DNA of 64,000 nucleotides, taken from NCBI GenBank assembly GCA_016795545.1, contig JAEUGX010000034.1, positions 17,092 to 81,091 of the forward strand, given 5' to 3'. A model generated the notes under the pieces. That model was not told the DNA's origin and did not search any database. It worked only from the letters and a program-made list of their open reading frames with translations. Position 1 is the first letter of the stretch; each line of letters starts with the position of its first letter. A program made the translations under genes and the position numbers. This DNA comes from Opitutaceae bacterium. Lineage in GTDB: Bacteria; Verrucomicrobiota; Verrucomicrobiia; Opitutales; Opitutaceae. This document shows positions 39,635-48,487 of this stretch, piece by piece.

Positions 39635-40618
39635 ATGGGTTCCTCCTCCGACTTCTACGAGATCTTCGCCACCGAGCCGGGTGCCACCGCCGGGGTGTCC
39701 TTCGCCCGCTTCATGGAGCTGGCGATGTACCACCCGACCGCCGGTTATTACACGCGTTCCGCCCGGCGCGTGGGCCGCGATGACCAGGCCGATTTCTACA
39801 CGGCCACGTCCTTCAGCCCCGTCTTCGGCGAGCTGGTCGCCGCCGCCGCCGCCGCGCTGGTCGCGCCGCGCCGCCCGGAGGAACTGACGTTCGTCGAGCT
39901 CGGTGCCGAACCCGGCGGCGGCATCCTCCGCGACCAGCCGCACCCGTTCGCCTCCTACCGGACCATTTCCCTCGGCCAGCCCTTCGAGCTGCCGCCGGAG
40001 GCGGTCGTCTTTTCCAACGAGCTGTTCGACGCCCAGCCGTTTCATCGCGTCGTCTGGCGCGGCGGCTGGCGGGAGCTCGGCGTGGCCCTGCACGGCCGGC
40101 ACCTGCGGCACGTGGAGCTGCCCGCCCTCTCCCCCGAGCTCGCGGCCTGGGCGGACCGCCTGCCCAAGTCGGCCCCCGAAGGCTATCATATCGACCTGCC
40201 CCTGCGCACGGTGCCGCTCCTGGAACGCATCGTTTCCCTGCCCTGGCGGGGACTGTTCCTCGCGTTCGACTACGGCAAGTCATGGCCGGACCTGGCCGAG
40301 AACCACCCGTCGGGCACCGGCCGCACCTACTACCGGCAGAAGATGGGCACCGATCTGCTCGCCCGTCCCGGACGGCAGGACCTGACCTGCCACATCTGCT
40401 GGGACTGGCTCGAGGACAGCCTGATCCGCTCCGGGTTCGGCGAACCCGTGGTCGAATCACAGGAAAGCTTCTTCGCCCGCCGGGCGGGCGAAAAGCTGGC
40501 GGCGATGATGGCCGCCGAGGCCCGCTCGTTCAGCCCGCGCAAACGGATGCTCCTGCACCTGCTGCATCCGGCCAACATGGGGCAGAAGTTTCAGGCCCTC
40601 CATGCTTTACGCAAATGA
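39635..40618 (+). CDS. MidA/NDUFAF7-family SAM-dependent methyltransferase
   Basis: I take the ATG at 39635 (MGSSSDFYEIFATEPG), giving 327 residues; earlier in-frame starts overlap the divergent ctp gene. Family features: FARFMELAMYHPTAGYYT, DFYTATSFSPVFGELVA, a SAM-binding FVELGAEPGGGILRD and SNELFDAQPFHRV. NDUFAF7 methylates an Arg of a respiratory complex I subunit; bacterial members are presumed protein arginine methyltransferases, so the exact target is not known here. It lies 85 bases before rpmB. Confidence 0.85.
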   Translation: MGSSSDFYEIFATEPGATAGVSFARFMELAMYHPTAGYYTRSARRVGRDDQADFYTATSFSPVFGELVAAAAAALVAPRRPEELTFVELGAEPGGGILRDQPHPFASYRTISLGQPFELPPEAVVFSNELFDAQPFHRVVWRGGWRELGVALHGRHLRHVELPALSPELAAWADRLPKSAPEGYHIDLPLRTVPLLERIVSLPWRGLFLAFDYGKSWPDLAENHPSGTGRTYYRQKMGTDLLARPGRQDLTCHICWDWLEDSLIRSGFGEPVVESQESFFARRAGEKLAAMMAAEARSFSPRKRMLLHLLHPANMGQKFQALHALRK

Positions 40619-40649
40619 TGTCCCGGCGTTCGCCTGAACCAAATTTCCC

Positions 40650-40677
40650 TTGCTAAGCGAACGGGCCGTCCTTTACT
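40650..40677 (+). promoter_or_regulatory. Candidate promoter of rpmB
   Basis: TTGCTA (40650-40655), 16-bp spacer, TTTACT (40672-40677); each box matches consensus at four of six positions. It ends 26 bases before the rpmB ATG. Confidence 0.35.
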
Positions 40678-40703
40678 CACGACCCTTTAACTCAAGAAAC
40701 ACC

Positions 40704-40934
40704 ATGGCACGAATTTGCGCAATCACCGGCAGGCGCCCCGTCAAGGGCAGCATCATCAACCGCAAGGGTCAGTCCAAGAAAAGCGGCGGCATCGGCACAC
40801 ACGTCACCAGCCTGACCCCGCGCAAGTTCCGTCCCAACCTGCAGTGGATCAAGGTCAAGCTGCCGAACGGCGGCACCAAGCGGATGTGGGTTTCGGTCAA
40901 GGCCATCAAGGCCGGCCTGGTTCAGAAAGCCTGA
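40704..40934 (+). CDS. rpmB: 50S ribosomal protein L28
   Basis: The 76-residue protein MARICAITGRRPVKGSIINR...RKFRPNLQWIKVKL...VSVKAIKAGLVQKA is the full L28 family length. Lacking Cys pairs, it is the zinc-free form. The start ATG at 40704 is certain from the family; codons before it belong to the promoter region. It is a single-gene unit with its own promoter and terminator. Confidence 0.97.
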   Translation: MARICAITGRRPVKGSIINRKGQSKKSGGIGTHVTSLTPRKFRPNLQWIKVKLPNGGTKRMWVSVKAIKAGLVQKA

Positions 40935-40983
40935 CCCCATCGCTCAACGAGAGCATCCCCGGCGAGGCTGTCTCGCTGGCTCG

Positions 40984-41012
40984 ACCCGCAGCTTTCCCGC
41001 TGCGGGTTTTTT
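40984..41012 (+). terminator. Intrinsic terminator of rpmB
   Basis: A perfect 9-bp stem ACCCGCAGC/GCTGCGGGT with a TTTCCC loop is followed by TTTTT. Confidence 0.88.
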
Positions 41013-41059
41013 GCCGCCGGCCGCCCTGCCTCCGGGCTCACCGGAGCGGCAGGGGGGCG

Positions 41060-41341
41060 TCACGCGAGGAGGTCCTGGAACTCGCGGTGGCGTTCGATGA
41101 ACTTCGCCACGTAGGAGCAGGCGGGCACCACCCGCCTTCCAGCCAGCCGGGCGTCGGCCAGGGCCCGGCGCACGAGCTGCTCGGCGATGCCCCGTCCGCG
41201 CAGTTCGGGCGGCACGACGGTGTGGGTGAAAACCATGCGCGGCCCGTCGAGCTCGTATTCGGCGACCGACAGGTGCCCGTCGACCCGCGCCTCGTAGCGC
41301 GAGGCCGCCTCGTTGTGCTCCACCGGGATCGCCTCCGACAT
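41060..41341 (-). CDS. Small GNAT-like N-acetyltransferase (GCN5-related, YjdJ type)
   Basis: The 93-residue protein matches the short GNAT-2 family: YEARVDGHLSVAEYELDG strand pair, HTVVPPELRGRGIAEQLVRRALADARLAGRRVVPACSYVAKFIERH. The RGRGIA loop is the acetyl-CoA pyrophosphate-binding motif. These minimal proteins lack part of the normal GNAT fold and their substrate is unknown. It converges with rpmB and is read separately from murJ. Confidence 0.88.
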   Translation of the reverse strand: MSEAIPVEHNEAASRYEARVDGHLSVAEYELDGPRMVFTHTVVPPELRGRGIAEQLVRRALADARLAGRRVVPACSYVAKFIERHREFQDLLA

Positions 41342-41393
41342 GCCCCAACCCCTAGCTTCTCCCCGGCCGCGTGCAAGCGCGCAGGCCGGCGGA

Positions 41394-42986
41394 TCAAGAG
41401 GGCGGCCGGCCGCGCAGCTTCGCCGTCATCCGGCCGAGCACCGCTTCCAACTCCTGGCGGCCTTCGATCTTCCAGGCCCAGAGCAGCAGGCCGTAGCAGC
41501 CCGCGGCCAGCGGGATCAGCGTCACGACGACCAGCAGGTCGCGGCCCTTGGCCGGCAGCGGCAGAAACAGCGCGAGCCTCTCCCCACCCCAGACCACCAG
41601 GCCCATGACCAGGGTCGCCGCCAGGATCTTGCCCAGGCTCGGCAGGAGCGGCGCGAGGTGCAGGCCGCTCAGCCGGCGGGAAAGCCGCGTCTGGAGGTAC
41701 CAGGCCTGGGCCAGCACCGCGAGGTTGCTGGCGAGGGCGAGGCCCACGGTGGACAGGGTGCGCATGAGCGCGACGCTGAGGACCAGGTTGACGACAAAGC
41801 TGAGCGCGGCCGCGCGGACCGGCGTCGCCGTGTCCTTGAGCGAGTAGAATCCGCGCAAGGCCAGGGTCGTGAACGAAAGGAACGGCAGGCCCAGGGCGTA
41901 CACGACCAGGATCGGGGCCATCAGCCGCGTGTCGCTGGCGTGGAAGGCCCCGCGCTCGAACAGGAGCCGGATGATCGGCTCCGAGAGCAACGCCAGCCCG
42001 GCCGCCGCCGGCACGTTGACCACCAGCACCAGGCGGAGGCCCTTGTGGTAGTCGGCCGCCAGCGCCTGCCAGTCCGAGCGCGCGGCATGGCGGGCGATGA
42101 GCGGGAACACCACCGTGGCGATCGCGGCGGTGAAGACGCCGATCGGCAGCTCCATCACGCGGTTGGCCAGGTTGAGCACCGACGCGGCGTTGTCATTGAG
42201 CGAAAGCCCGATGAACCGGGAGATCGAGATGTTGACCAGGTAAATGGCCGAGCCGATGACCGTCGGGCCCATCAGCCGCATGATGTCGCGCACCCGGTCG
42301 TCCGGCCGCAGGTCGAACCGCGGCCGCCATCCTTCGCGCCACAGCACGCCCGCCGGCACCAGCATCTGCAGGCCGCCGCCGAGGAGGACGCCGGCGCACA
42401 GCAGGTTCATCCGCTGCGGCGCGTCCCACGCCCACCAGCCGCCCAGCCCGAGCGCGGCGAGGCACGCCAGGTTCAGCCAGACCGGCGACAACGCCGGCTC
42501 GGTGAACCGCCCCAGCACCTGGCAGGCCGCGCTGAACACGGCGGCCAGGCAGACCAGGATCATGTAGGGAAACAGCATCACCGCCAGGTCCGCGCCCAGC
42601 AGCAGGCGCTGCAGGGTGGCGTCCGCCACCCCCGGAGCGAGCCCGAGCAGCGGACGGGCGTTCATCAGCACCAGCGTGGCCAGCCCGACCAGCAGCACCG
42701 TCGCCACCAGCAGCCAACTGGCCACCTTGCTGACCAGCGCAAAGGCGGCGGGACGGTGCCGGTGCTCGAGCTCGTGACTCATCGTCGGCACGAACGCCGC
42801 CGTCAAGGCGCCCTCGCCCAGCAGGCGGCGGAAAAGGTTCGGCAGCGTGAAGGCCGACACGAAGGCCGAGTTGAGGGCGCTCGTGCCGAACGCCGCCGCG
42901 ATGAAGATCTCCCGGACCAGCCCGAGCACCCGCGAGGCGACGGTGACCGTGGCGACGACGCCGATGTTTTTCAGGCTTTTCGACAT
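41394..42986 (-). CDS. murJ: Lipid II flippase of the MOP superfamily
   Basis: This 530-residue inner-membrane protein has about 14 membrane segments. It opens MSKSLKNIGVVATVTVASRVLGLVREIFIAAAFG, typical of MurJ/MviN, and has the family's LLGEGALTAAFVP and later RGAFHASDTRL segments. It moves lipid II across the membrane for peptidoglycan synthesis. It is the last gene after fmdB and the unknown membrane protein, with a 106-base gap, so it may have its own promoter. Confidence 0.96.
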   Translation of the reverse strand: MSKSLKNIGVVATVTVASRVLGLVREIFIAAAFGTSALNSAFVSAFTLPNLFRRLLGEGALTAAFVPTMSHELEHRHRPAAFALVSKVASWLLVATVLLVGLATLVLMNARPLLGLAPGVADATLQRLLLGADLAVMLFPYMILVCLAAVFSAACQVLGRFTEPALSPVWLNLACLAALGLGGWWAWDAPQRMNLLCAGVLLGGGLQMLVPAGVLWREGWRPRFDLRPDDRVRDIMRLMGPTVIGSAIYLVNISISRFIGLSLNDNAASVLNLANRVMELPIGVFTAAIATVVFPLIARHAARSDWQALAADYHKGLRLVLVVNVPAAAGLALLSEPIIRLLFERGAFHASDTRLMAPILVVYALGLPFLSFTTLALRGFYSLKDTATPVRAAALSFVVNLVLSVALMRTLSTVGLALASNLAVLAQAWYLQTRLSRRLSGLHLAPLLPSLGKILAATLVMGLVVWGGERLALFLPLPAKGRDLLVVVTLIPLAAGCYGLLLWAWKIEGRQELEAVLGRMTAKLRGRPPS

Positions 42987-43092
42987 GGCGGCACGCGGGG
43001 GGTCGCCCGGGGCTCTCCGGCGGCCGGGCCCGATTCCGCCCGGGCACCGGCGGCGCGAAGGAGGTTGGGGGGCGCGCGCAGAATGGCCGGGA

Positions 43093-43785
43093 CTACTGCA
43101 CCGAAAGCTTGAGCGCTCCGCCCTCGATCGCCACGTCGCTGAGCTTCGCCCACGCCGCCCGGACGTCGTCCGGGATCTTCTCCCGGTCGGTCAGGTGGTT
43201 GACAAGCCAGCCGGGCACCGCCGGCAGCAGATGGAGCGGGCAGGAGCCGAGGTAGACGGTCTCGGGCTTGAAGACGAAGCGCTCGCCGGAGCGGACAATG
43301 ACGCCGGTGGCCTGCACGGTGACGTCCTTCATGACGCCGTACCAGTTGAGCGTGCACTTCAGGCCCACCTGGATCTTGCCGTCGACGATGCGGAAGTTCG
43401 GCTTGCCGGGAATAAAGATCCCCTCCGGGGCCTTGGCCGGCTCGGGCGCGCCGGCCTTGGGCGTGCCGCCGCCGACATCCTGCACCTTGAGCGTGGCGCC
43501 CCAGGCGTTCAGCTCGTCCTCCACCACCTGCACGCTGGCGCCGGCGAGGAACTGCTTGTGTTTGGCCTGCCAGGTCCGGCTCTTCGCGTTGCTCTCGGCG
43601 CCGGGGAGATAGTAGATCATGCCGCGCGCCGGCTCCTTGGGCATCTCGCGCACCAGGGTGACGGGCTTGAACACCAGGTAGACGCAGGCGCCGACGACGC
43701 CGACGACGAAGCCCAGGATCGCGCCCAGGATGACTTCCGTGATGCTGGGGCCGTAGAGCGCTTTCTCGATTTTTTTGTCAGCCAT
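43093..43785 (-). CDS. Unrecognised single-pass membrane protein
   Basis: I do not recognise this 230-residue protein. It has one membrane helix near residues 16-38 (TEVILGAILGFVVGVVGACVYLVF). The rest has a predicted beta-rich C-terminal half, CSVNWYG-like strands (KCTLNWYGVMKDVTVQATG) and a final ALKLSVQ. It starts 12 bases after the fmdB-type gene in the same direction and probably shares its transcript. Orientation suggests an extracytoplasmic domain. A cell-envelope role is a guess from its place beside murJ. Confidence 0.6.
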   Translation of the reverse strand: MADKKIEKALYGPSITEVILGAILGFVVGVVGACVYLVFKPVTLVREMPKEPARGMIYYLPGAESNAKSRTWQAKHKQFLAGASVQVVEDELNAWGATLKVQDVGGGTPKAGAPEPAKAPEGIFIPGKPNFRIVDGKIQVGLKCTLNWYGVMKDVTVQATGVIVRSGERFVFKPETVYLGSCPLHLLPAVPGWLVNHLTDREKIPDDVRAAWAKLSDVAIEGGALKLSVQ

Positions 43786-43797
43786 GGCGATAAGGGG

Positions 43798-44064
43798 TTA
43801 TTTGGCCGCCGCGGGCGCGGCGGGTTTGCTTTCGGCCTTCGGGGCCGGCTTGGCCTCGCCGCCCTCGGACTTGGCCGGCTTTTTCTTGTAATCGGTGATG
43901 TAGAAGCCCGAGCCCTTGAAGATCAGCCCGGCTCCGCCGCCCACCTTGCGCTTGAGCGCCCGCCGCTTGCAGGCGGGACAAAGCTTGAGCGGCTCGTCTT
44001 TCATCGACTGGAAGGCCTCCATCTCGTGGCCACATTTCGCGCAGACGTATTCGTAGGTGGGCAT
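43798..44064 (-). CDS. FmdB-family zinc-ribbon protein
   Basis: The 88-residue protein starts MPTYEYVCAKCGHEMEAFQS at 44064, with a zinc ribbon formed by C8-x2-C11 and the CPACKRR pair further on, then a Lys/Ala/Pro-rich tail. FmdB-type proteins are small putative regulatory or redox zinc ribbons; the function is not established. Its upstream region is a divergent gap to ispA containing a GCTCGCC-AA-GGCGAGC inverted repeat (44098-44113). Confidence 0.9.
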   Translation of the reverse strand: MPTYEYVCAKCGHEMEAFQSMKDEPLKLCPACKRRALKRKVGGGAGLIFKGSGFYITDYKKKPAKSEGGEAKPAPKAESKPAAPAAAK

Positions 44065-44142
44065 GGCGATAAGCTGGCCCTGATATGATTCGTGGCGCTC
44101 GCCTTGGCGAGCCTGTTCTGGGTCCGGCGCACAACAAAGCGT

Positions 44143-44170
44143 TTGCCAACAGCCGCATGCACGGGAGAAT
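44143..44170 (+). promoter_or_regulatory. Candidate promoter of ispA
   Basis: TTGCCA (44143-44148), 16-bp spacer, GAGAAT (44165-44170, four of six to TATAAT), 15 bases before the ispA ATG. It is one of several TTGCCAA boxes in the window. Confidence 0.4.
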
Positions 44171-44185
44171 TCCGCCTCCCGCCGC

Positions 44186-45070
44186 ATGGATTTTACCGCC
44201 CAGTTACAGGCCTACCGGAACCGGGTCGAGCGCGGCCTCGCCGACCTCGTTCCGCCCGCCGCCACCCGCCCGGCCCGGCTCCACGCGGCCATGCGCTACA
44301 GCCTCGAGGCCGGCGGCAAGCGCCTCCGCCCCGTCCTCGTCCTCGCGGCCGCCGACCTGTTCGGCGCCCGGGAAGCGGACGCCCTGCCGGCCGCGGTGGC
44401 GATCGAATGCCTGCACACCTACTCGCTCATCCACGACGACCTGCCGTGCATGGACAACGACGACCTGCGCCGCGGCCGGCCCACCGCGCACCGGCAGTTC
44501 GACGAGGCCACCGCCCTGCTGGCCGGCGACGCGCTGCTCACCCTGGCGTTCCAGCTGGTGGCCCGCCACTACGCCGCCCTGCCTGCCGTGTGCGCCGCGC
44601 TCACCCGCGAGATCGCCGACGCCGCCGGCAGCGAACAGCTGATCGGCGGGCAGATGGAGGACCTCCTGGCCGAAAGCCGAGCCGACGCCACCGCGGCCGA
44701 GCTGGAATTCATCCACCTCAACAAGACGGCCGCCATGCTCCGCGCCGCGCTGGCCGCCGGCGGACTCTGCGCCGGCGCCGGACCGGCCGAGCTGGAATTG
44801 CTCCGCCGCGCCGGCCGGCACCTCGGCCTGGCTTTCCAGATCGTGGATGACATCCTCGACGCCACCGCCGACAGCGCCACGCTGGGCAAGACCGCGGGCA
44901 AGGACGCCCGGGCCGGCAAGACCACCTACGTGAAGGTGCACGGCCTCGCCGCCTCGCGCGGCCATGCCCGCGCGCAGTCCGAGGCCGCCATCGCCGCCCT
45001 GCGCGCGCTGCCGGGCGACACCGCCTTCCTCGTCGCCCTGGTGGAGAACATGGCCGTCCGCGCCAGCTGA
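44186..45070 (+). CDS. ispA: Polyprenyl synthetase, probably farnesyl diphosphate synthase
   Basis: The 294-residue class I prenyltransferase has the first Asp-rich motif DDLPCMDNDD at 84-93 and the second near DDILDATAD, each binding magnesium with the diphosphate of the allylic substrate. GGKRLRP (43-49) binds the isopentenyl diphosphate. The FARM with two residues between the Asp clusters is the bacterial short-chain type; product length cannot be fixed from sequence, so geranylgeranyl synthesis is possible. It converges with tpiA and makes the precursor for undecaprenyl and quinone chains. Confidence 0.9.
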   Translation: MDFTAQLQAYRNRVERGLADLVPPAATRPARLHAAMRYSLEAGGKRLRPVLVLAAADLFGAREADALPAAVAIECLHTYSLIHDDLPCMDNDDLRRGRPTAHRQFDEATALLAGDALLTLAFQLVARHYAALPAVCAALTREIADAAGSEQLIGGQMEDLLAESRADATAAELEFIHLNKTAAMLRAALAAGGLCAGAGPAELELLRRAGRHLGLAFQIVDDILDATADSATLGKTAGKDARAGKTTYVKVHGLAASRGHARAQSEAAIAALRALPGDTAFLVALVENMAVRAS

Positions 45071-45092
45071 TCCGGCCCGCCCCGCCGTCGCG

Positions 45093-45860
45093 TCAGTTCG
45101 CGGCGTCGGCGGCCTTGACCAGATCGATGAACGAACGCGCCTCCAGCGAGGCGCCGCCGATCAGCCCGCCGTCGATGTCCTTCTCGGCCAGCAGCTCGGA
45201 GGCGTTGCCCGGCTTCATGGACCCGCCGTAGAGGATGCGCACCTTCTGCGCCAGCGGGGCGCCGTAAAGCTTGGTCAGCAGGTCGCGGATGAAAGCGTGC
45301 ACCTCCTGCGCCTGCGCCGTCGTGGCGACCCGGCCCGTGCCGATGGCCCAGACCGGCTCGTAGGCGATGATCACCGTGGTGATCTGCTGCTTGGTGACGC
45401 CCGCCAGCGCGCCCTCCACGTGCCGCTGCACCACCGCCAGCGTCGAGCCCGTCTCGCGCTCGGCCAGCGTCTCGCCGACGCACACGATCGGCTTCAGTTG
45501 GTTGGCCAGGGCCGCCAGCACCTTCCGGTTGATGAAGGCGTCCGTCTCGCCGCAATACGTCCGCCGCTCGCTGTGCCCGAGGATGACGTGCGTCGCGTAC
45601 AGGGTGCGCAGCATCTCGGCGGAGATCTCCCCCGTGAAGGCGCCGTTCTTCTCCGGGTGCATGTTCTGCGCCCCCAGCTTGATGGCTTGGCCTTCCAGCA
45701 CCCGGCCGACGCTCTCCAGCGCCGTGAACGGCGGGCAGAGGACGATGTCGACCGACGTCACGCGGCCGATCTCCGCCACGATGTCCCGGGCGAGGATCGC
45801 GCCGTCGCCGGCCGTCTTGTTCATCTTCCAGTTGCCGGCGATGACTTTCTTGCGGATCAT
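45093..45860 (-). CDS. tpiA: Triosephosphate isomerase
   Basis: The ATG at 45860 (MIRKKVIAGNWKMNK) gives 255 residues. The catalytic residues are in place: Lys in GNWKMNK, His in ILGHSERR and Glu in AYEPVWAIGTG, with the phosphate-gripping GGS and GGA loops near the end (ILYGGSMKPGN, GLIGGASLEARSF). It interconverts dihydroxyacetone phosphate and glyceraldehyde 3-phosphate. It follows pgk by 52 bases. Confidence 0.98.
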   Translation of the reverse strand: MIRKKVIAGNWKMNKTAGDGAILARDIVAEIGRVTSVDIVLCPPFTALESVGRVLEGQAIKLGAQNMHPEKNGAFTGEISAEMLRTLYATHVILGHSERRTYCGETDAFINRKVLAALANQLKPIVCVGETLAERETGSTLAVVQRHVEGALAGVTKQQITTVIIAYEPVWAIGTGRVATTAQAQEVHAFIRDLLTKLYGAPLAQKVRILYGGSMKPGNASELLAEKDIDGGLIGGASLEARSFIDLVKAADAAN

Positions 45861-45912
45861 GGGCAGCAAGTAGCGGGAAGGGGGCGCGGGTAGCGAGGAG
45901 AATTTTTTCCGC

Positions 45913-47157
45913 TCAGCTCTCGAGGAAGGCCACGCCCGGCAGCACCTTGCCCTCGAGGTACTCGAGGCTGGCGCCGCCGCCGGTGGAGCAGTGCGTGACC
46001 TTGTCGGCCACCTTGAACTTCTTCGCCGCCGTGGCCGTGTCGCCGCCGCCGACGACGGTCGTGGCGCCGCGCGCCGTCGCGGCCGCGACGGCCTCGGCCA
46101 TGGCCCGGGTCGACCCGGCGAACTTCTCGAACTCGAAGACGCCCGACGGGCCGTTCCAGACGATCGTCCGGGCGCGGCCGATGGCCTCGGTGAAGAGCGC
46201 GATCGAGCGCGGCCCGCCGTCGAGCCCCATCCAGCCGGCCGGGATGCCGGAGGCGTCGGTCGCGTCGCGCGTGTTCGCCTGGGCGTCGAAACGGTCCGCG
46301 CAAACGTAGTCGACCGGCAGGATCAGCCTCACCCCGCGGGCCTGCGCCTTGGCCACCAGCTCGGGCACCAGCTTGGCGCCCTCCGCGTCAAAGAGGCTGG
46401 CGCCGATCTCCATGCCCTGCGTGACCTTCTTGAAGGTGAACGCCATGCCGCCGCCGATGATGATCTCGTCGGCCCGCTCGATCAGGTTCCGGATGAGCGG
46501 GATCTTGTCGGCGATCTTGGCCCCGCCGAGGATCGCCAGGAGCGGCCGCTGCGGGTGCTCCAGCACCGCCGCGAAGGCCTTGAGCTCCGCCTCCATCAGG
46601 AAGCCGGCCGCCTTCTGCGGCAGGCTGACGCCCACCATCGACGAATGCGCCCGGTGCGCGGTGCCGAAGGCGTCGTTGACGAACACGTCGCCCAGCCGCG
46701 ACAGCGACGCGCGGAACGCCGCCACCGCCGCCGGGTCGGCTTTCCGCGAGGTGCCGTCCTCGAGCTTCACCTTCCCCTCCTCCTCCAGGTGGAAGCGGAG
46801 GTTCTCGAGCAGCAGCACCTCGCCCGGCCGGAGCGCCGTCGCCTGCGCCTCGACCGCCGGCCCGACGCAGTCCTCGGCGAAGGCCACCGGGCGGCCGAGC
46901 AGGCGCTCGAGCTCCGCCGCCACCGGCCGCAGCGAATACCGCGCGGTCTGCTGGCCGTCGGGCCGCCCGAGGTGCGACATCAGCACGACCGCGGCGCCCC
47001 GCTCCAGCGCGTGGCGGATCGTCGGCAGCGCGGCCGCGATCCGCTGGTTGTTGGTGATGGCGCCGGTCGCCTTGTCCTGCGGCACGTTGAAATCGACGCG
47101 CATCAGCACGCGCCGGCCGGCCAGATCGAGGTCACGGATCGATTTGAATTTAGGCAT
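45913..47157 (-). CDS. pgk: Phosphoglycerate kinase
   Basis: The 414-residue glycolytic kinase has the N-terminal RVDFNVPQ and MSHLGRPDG substrate motifs, [31 protein letters not shown], then the nucleotide side [12 protein letters not shown] and the C-terminal [12 protein letters not shown]. It makes ATP from 1,3-bisphosphoglycerate. It lies between gap and tpiA; a terminator stands between gap and pgk. Confidence 0.98.
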   Translation of the reverse strand: MPKFKSIRDLDLAGRRVLMRVDFNVPQDKATGAITNNQRIAAALPTIRHALERGAAVVLMSHLGRPDGQQTARYSLRPVAAELERLLGRPVAFAEDCVGPAVEAQATALRPGEVLLLENLRFHLEEEGKVKLEDGTSRKADPAAVAAFRASLSRLGDVFVNDAFGTAHRAHSSMVGVSLPQKAAGFLMEAELKAFAAVLEHPQRPLLAILGGAKIADKIPLIRNLIERADEIIIGGGMAFTFKKVTQGMEIGASLFDAEGAKLVPELVAKAQARGVRLILPVDYVCADRFDAQANTRDATDASGIPAGWMGLDGGPRSIALFTEAIGRARTIVWNGPSGVFEFEKFAGSTRAMAEAVAAATARGATTVVGGGDTATAAKKFKVADKVTHCSTGGGASLEYLEGKVLPGVAFLES

Positions 47158-47189
47158 GGGGAATGGTTGGCCGGGGAAAGGAGGGGCGC

Positions 47190-47233
47190 AAAAAGAAAGC
47201 GAGCAGGAGCCGGCTGCCGCTCGCTGCTCGCTT
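47190..47233 (-). terminator. Intrinsic terminator between gap and pgk
   Basis: Minus strand: AAGCGAGCAG...CTGCTCGCTT with an inner GAGC/GCTC pairing, followed by a TCTTTTT run. A 10-bp outer stem extended by a second helix makes a strong candidate. It would reduce readthrough from gap into pgk-tpiA. Confidence 0.7.
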
Positions 47234-47256
47234 CCGCCGTGCGCGGTCGCCGCGGC

Positions 47257-48390
<1,134 letters not shown>

Positions 48391-48487
48391 GTGCGATGAC
48401 GGGCCCGGGGAACAGTGCCCGACGCCAGGCGGCGTCACAGCTGCGTATCTGCGTGCCTGCCAAGGCACGCCGCCGCCCTCCGCCGGG

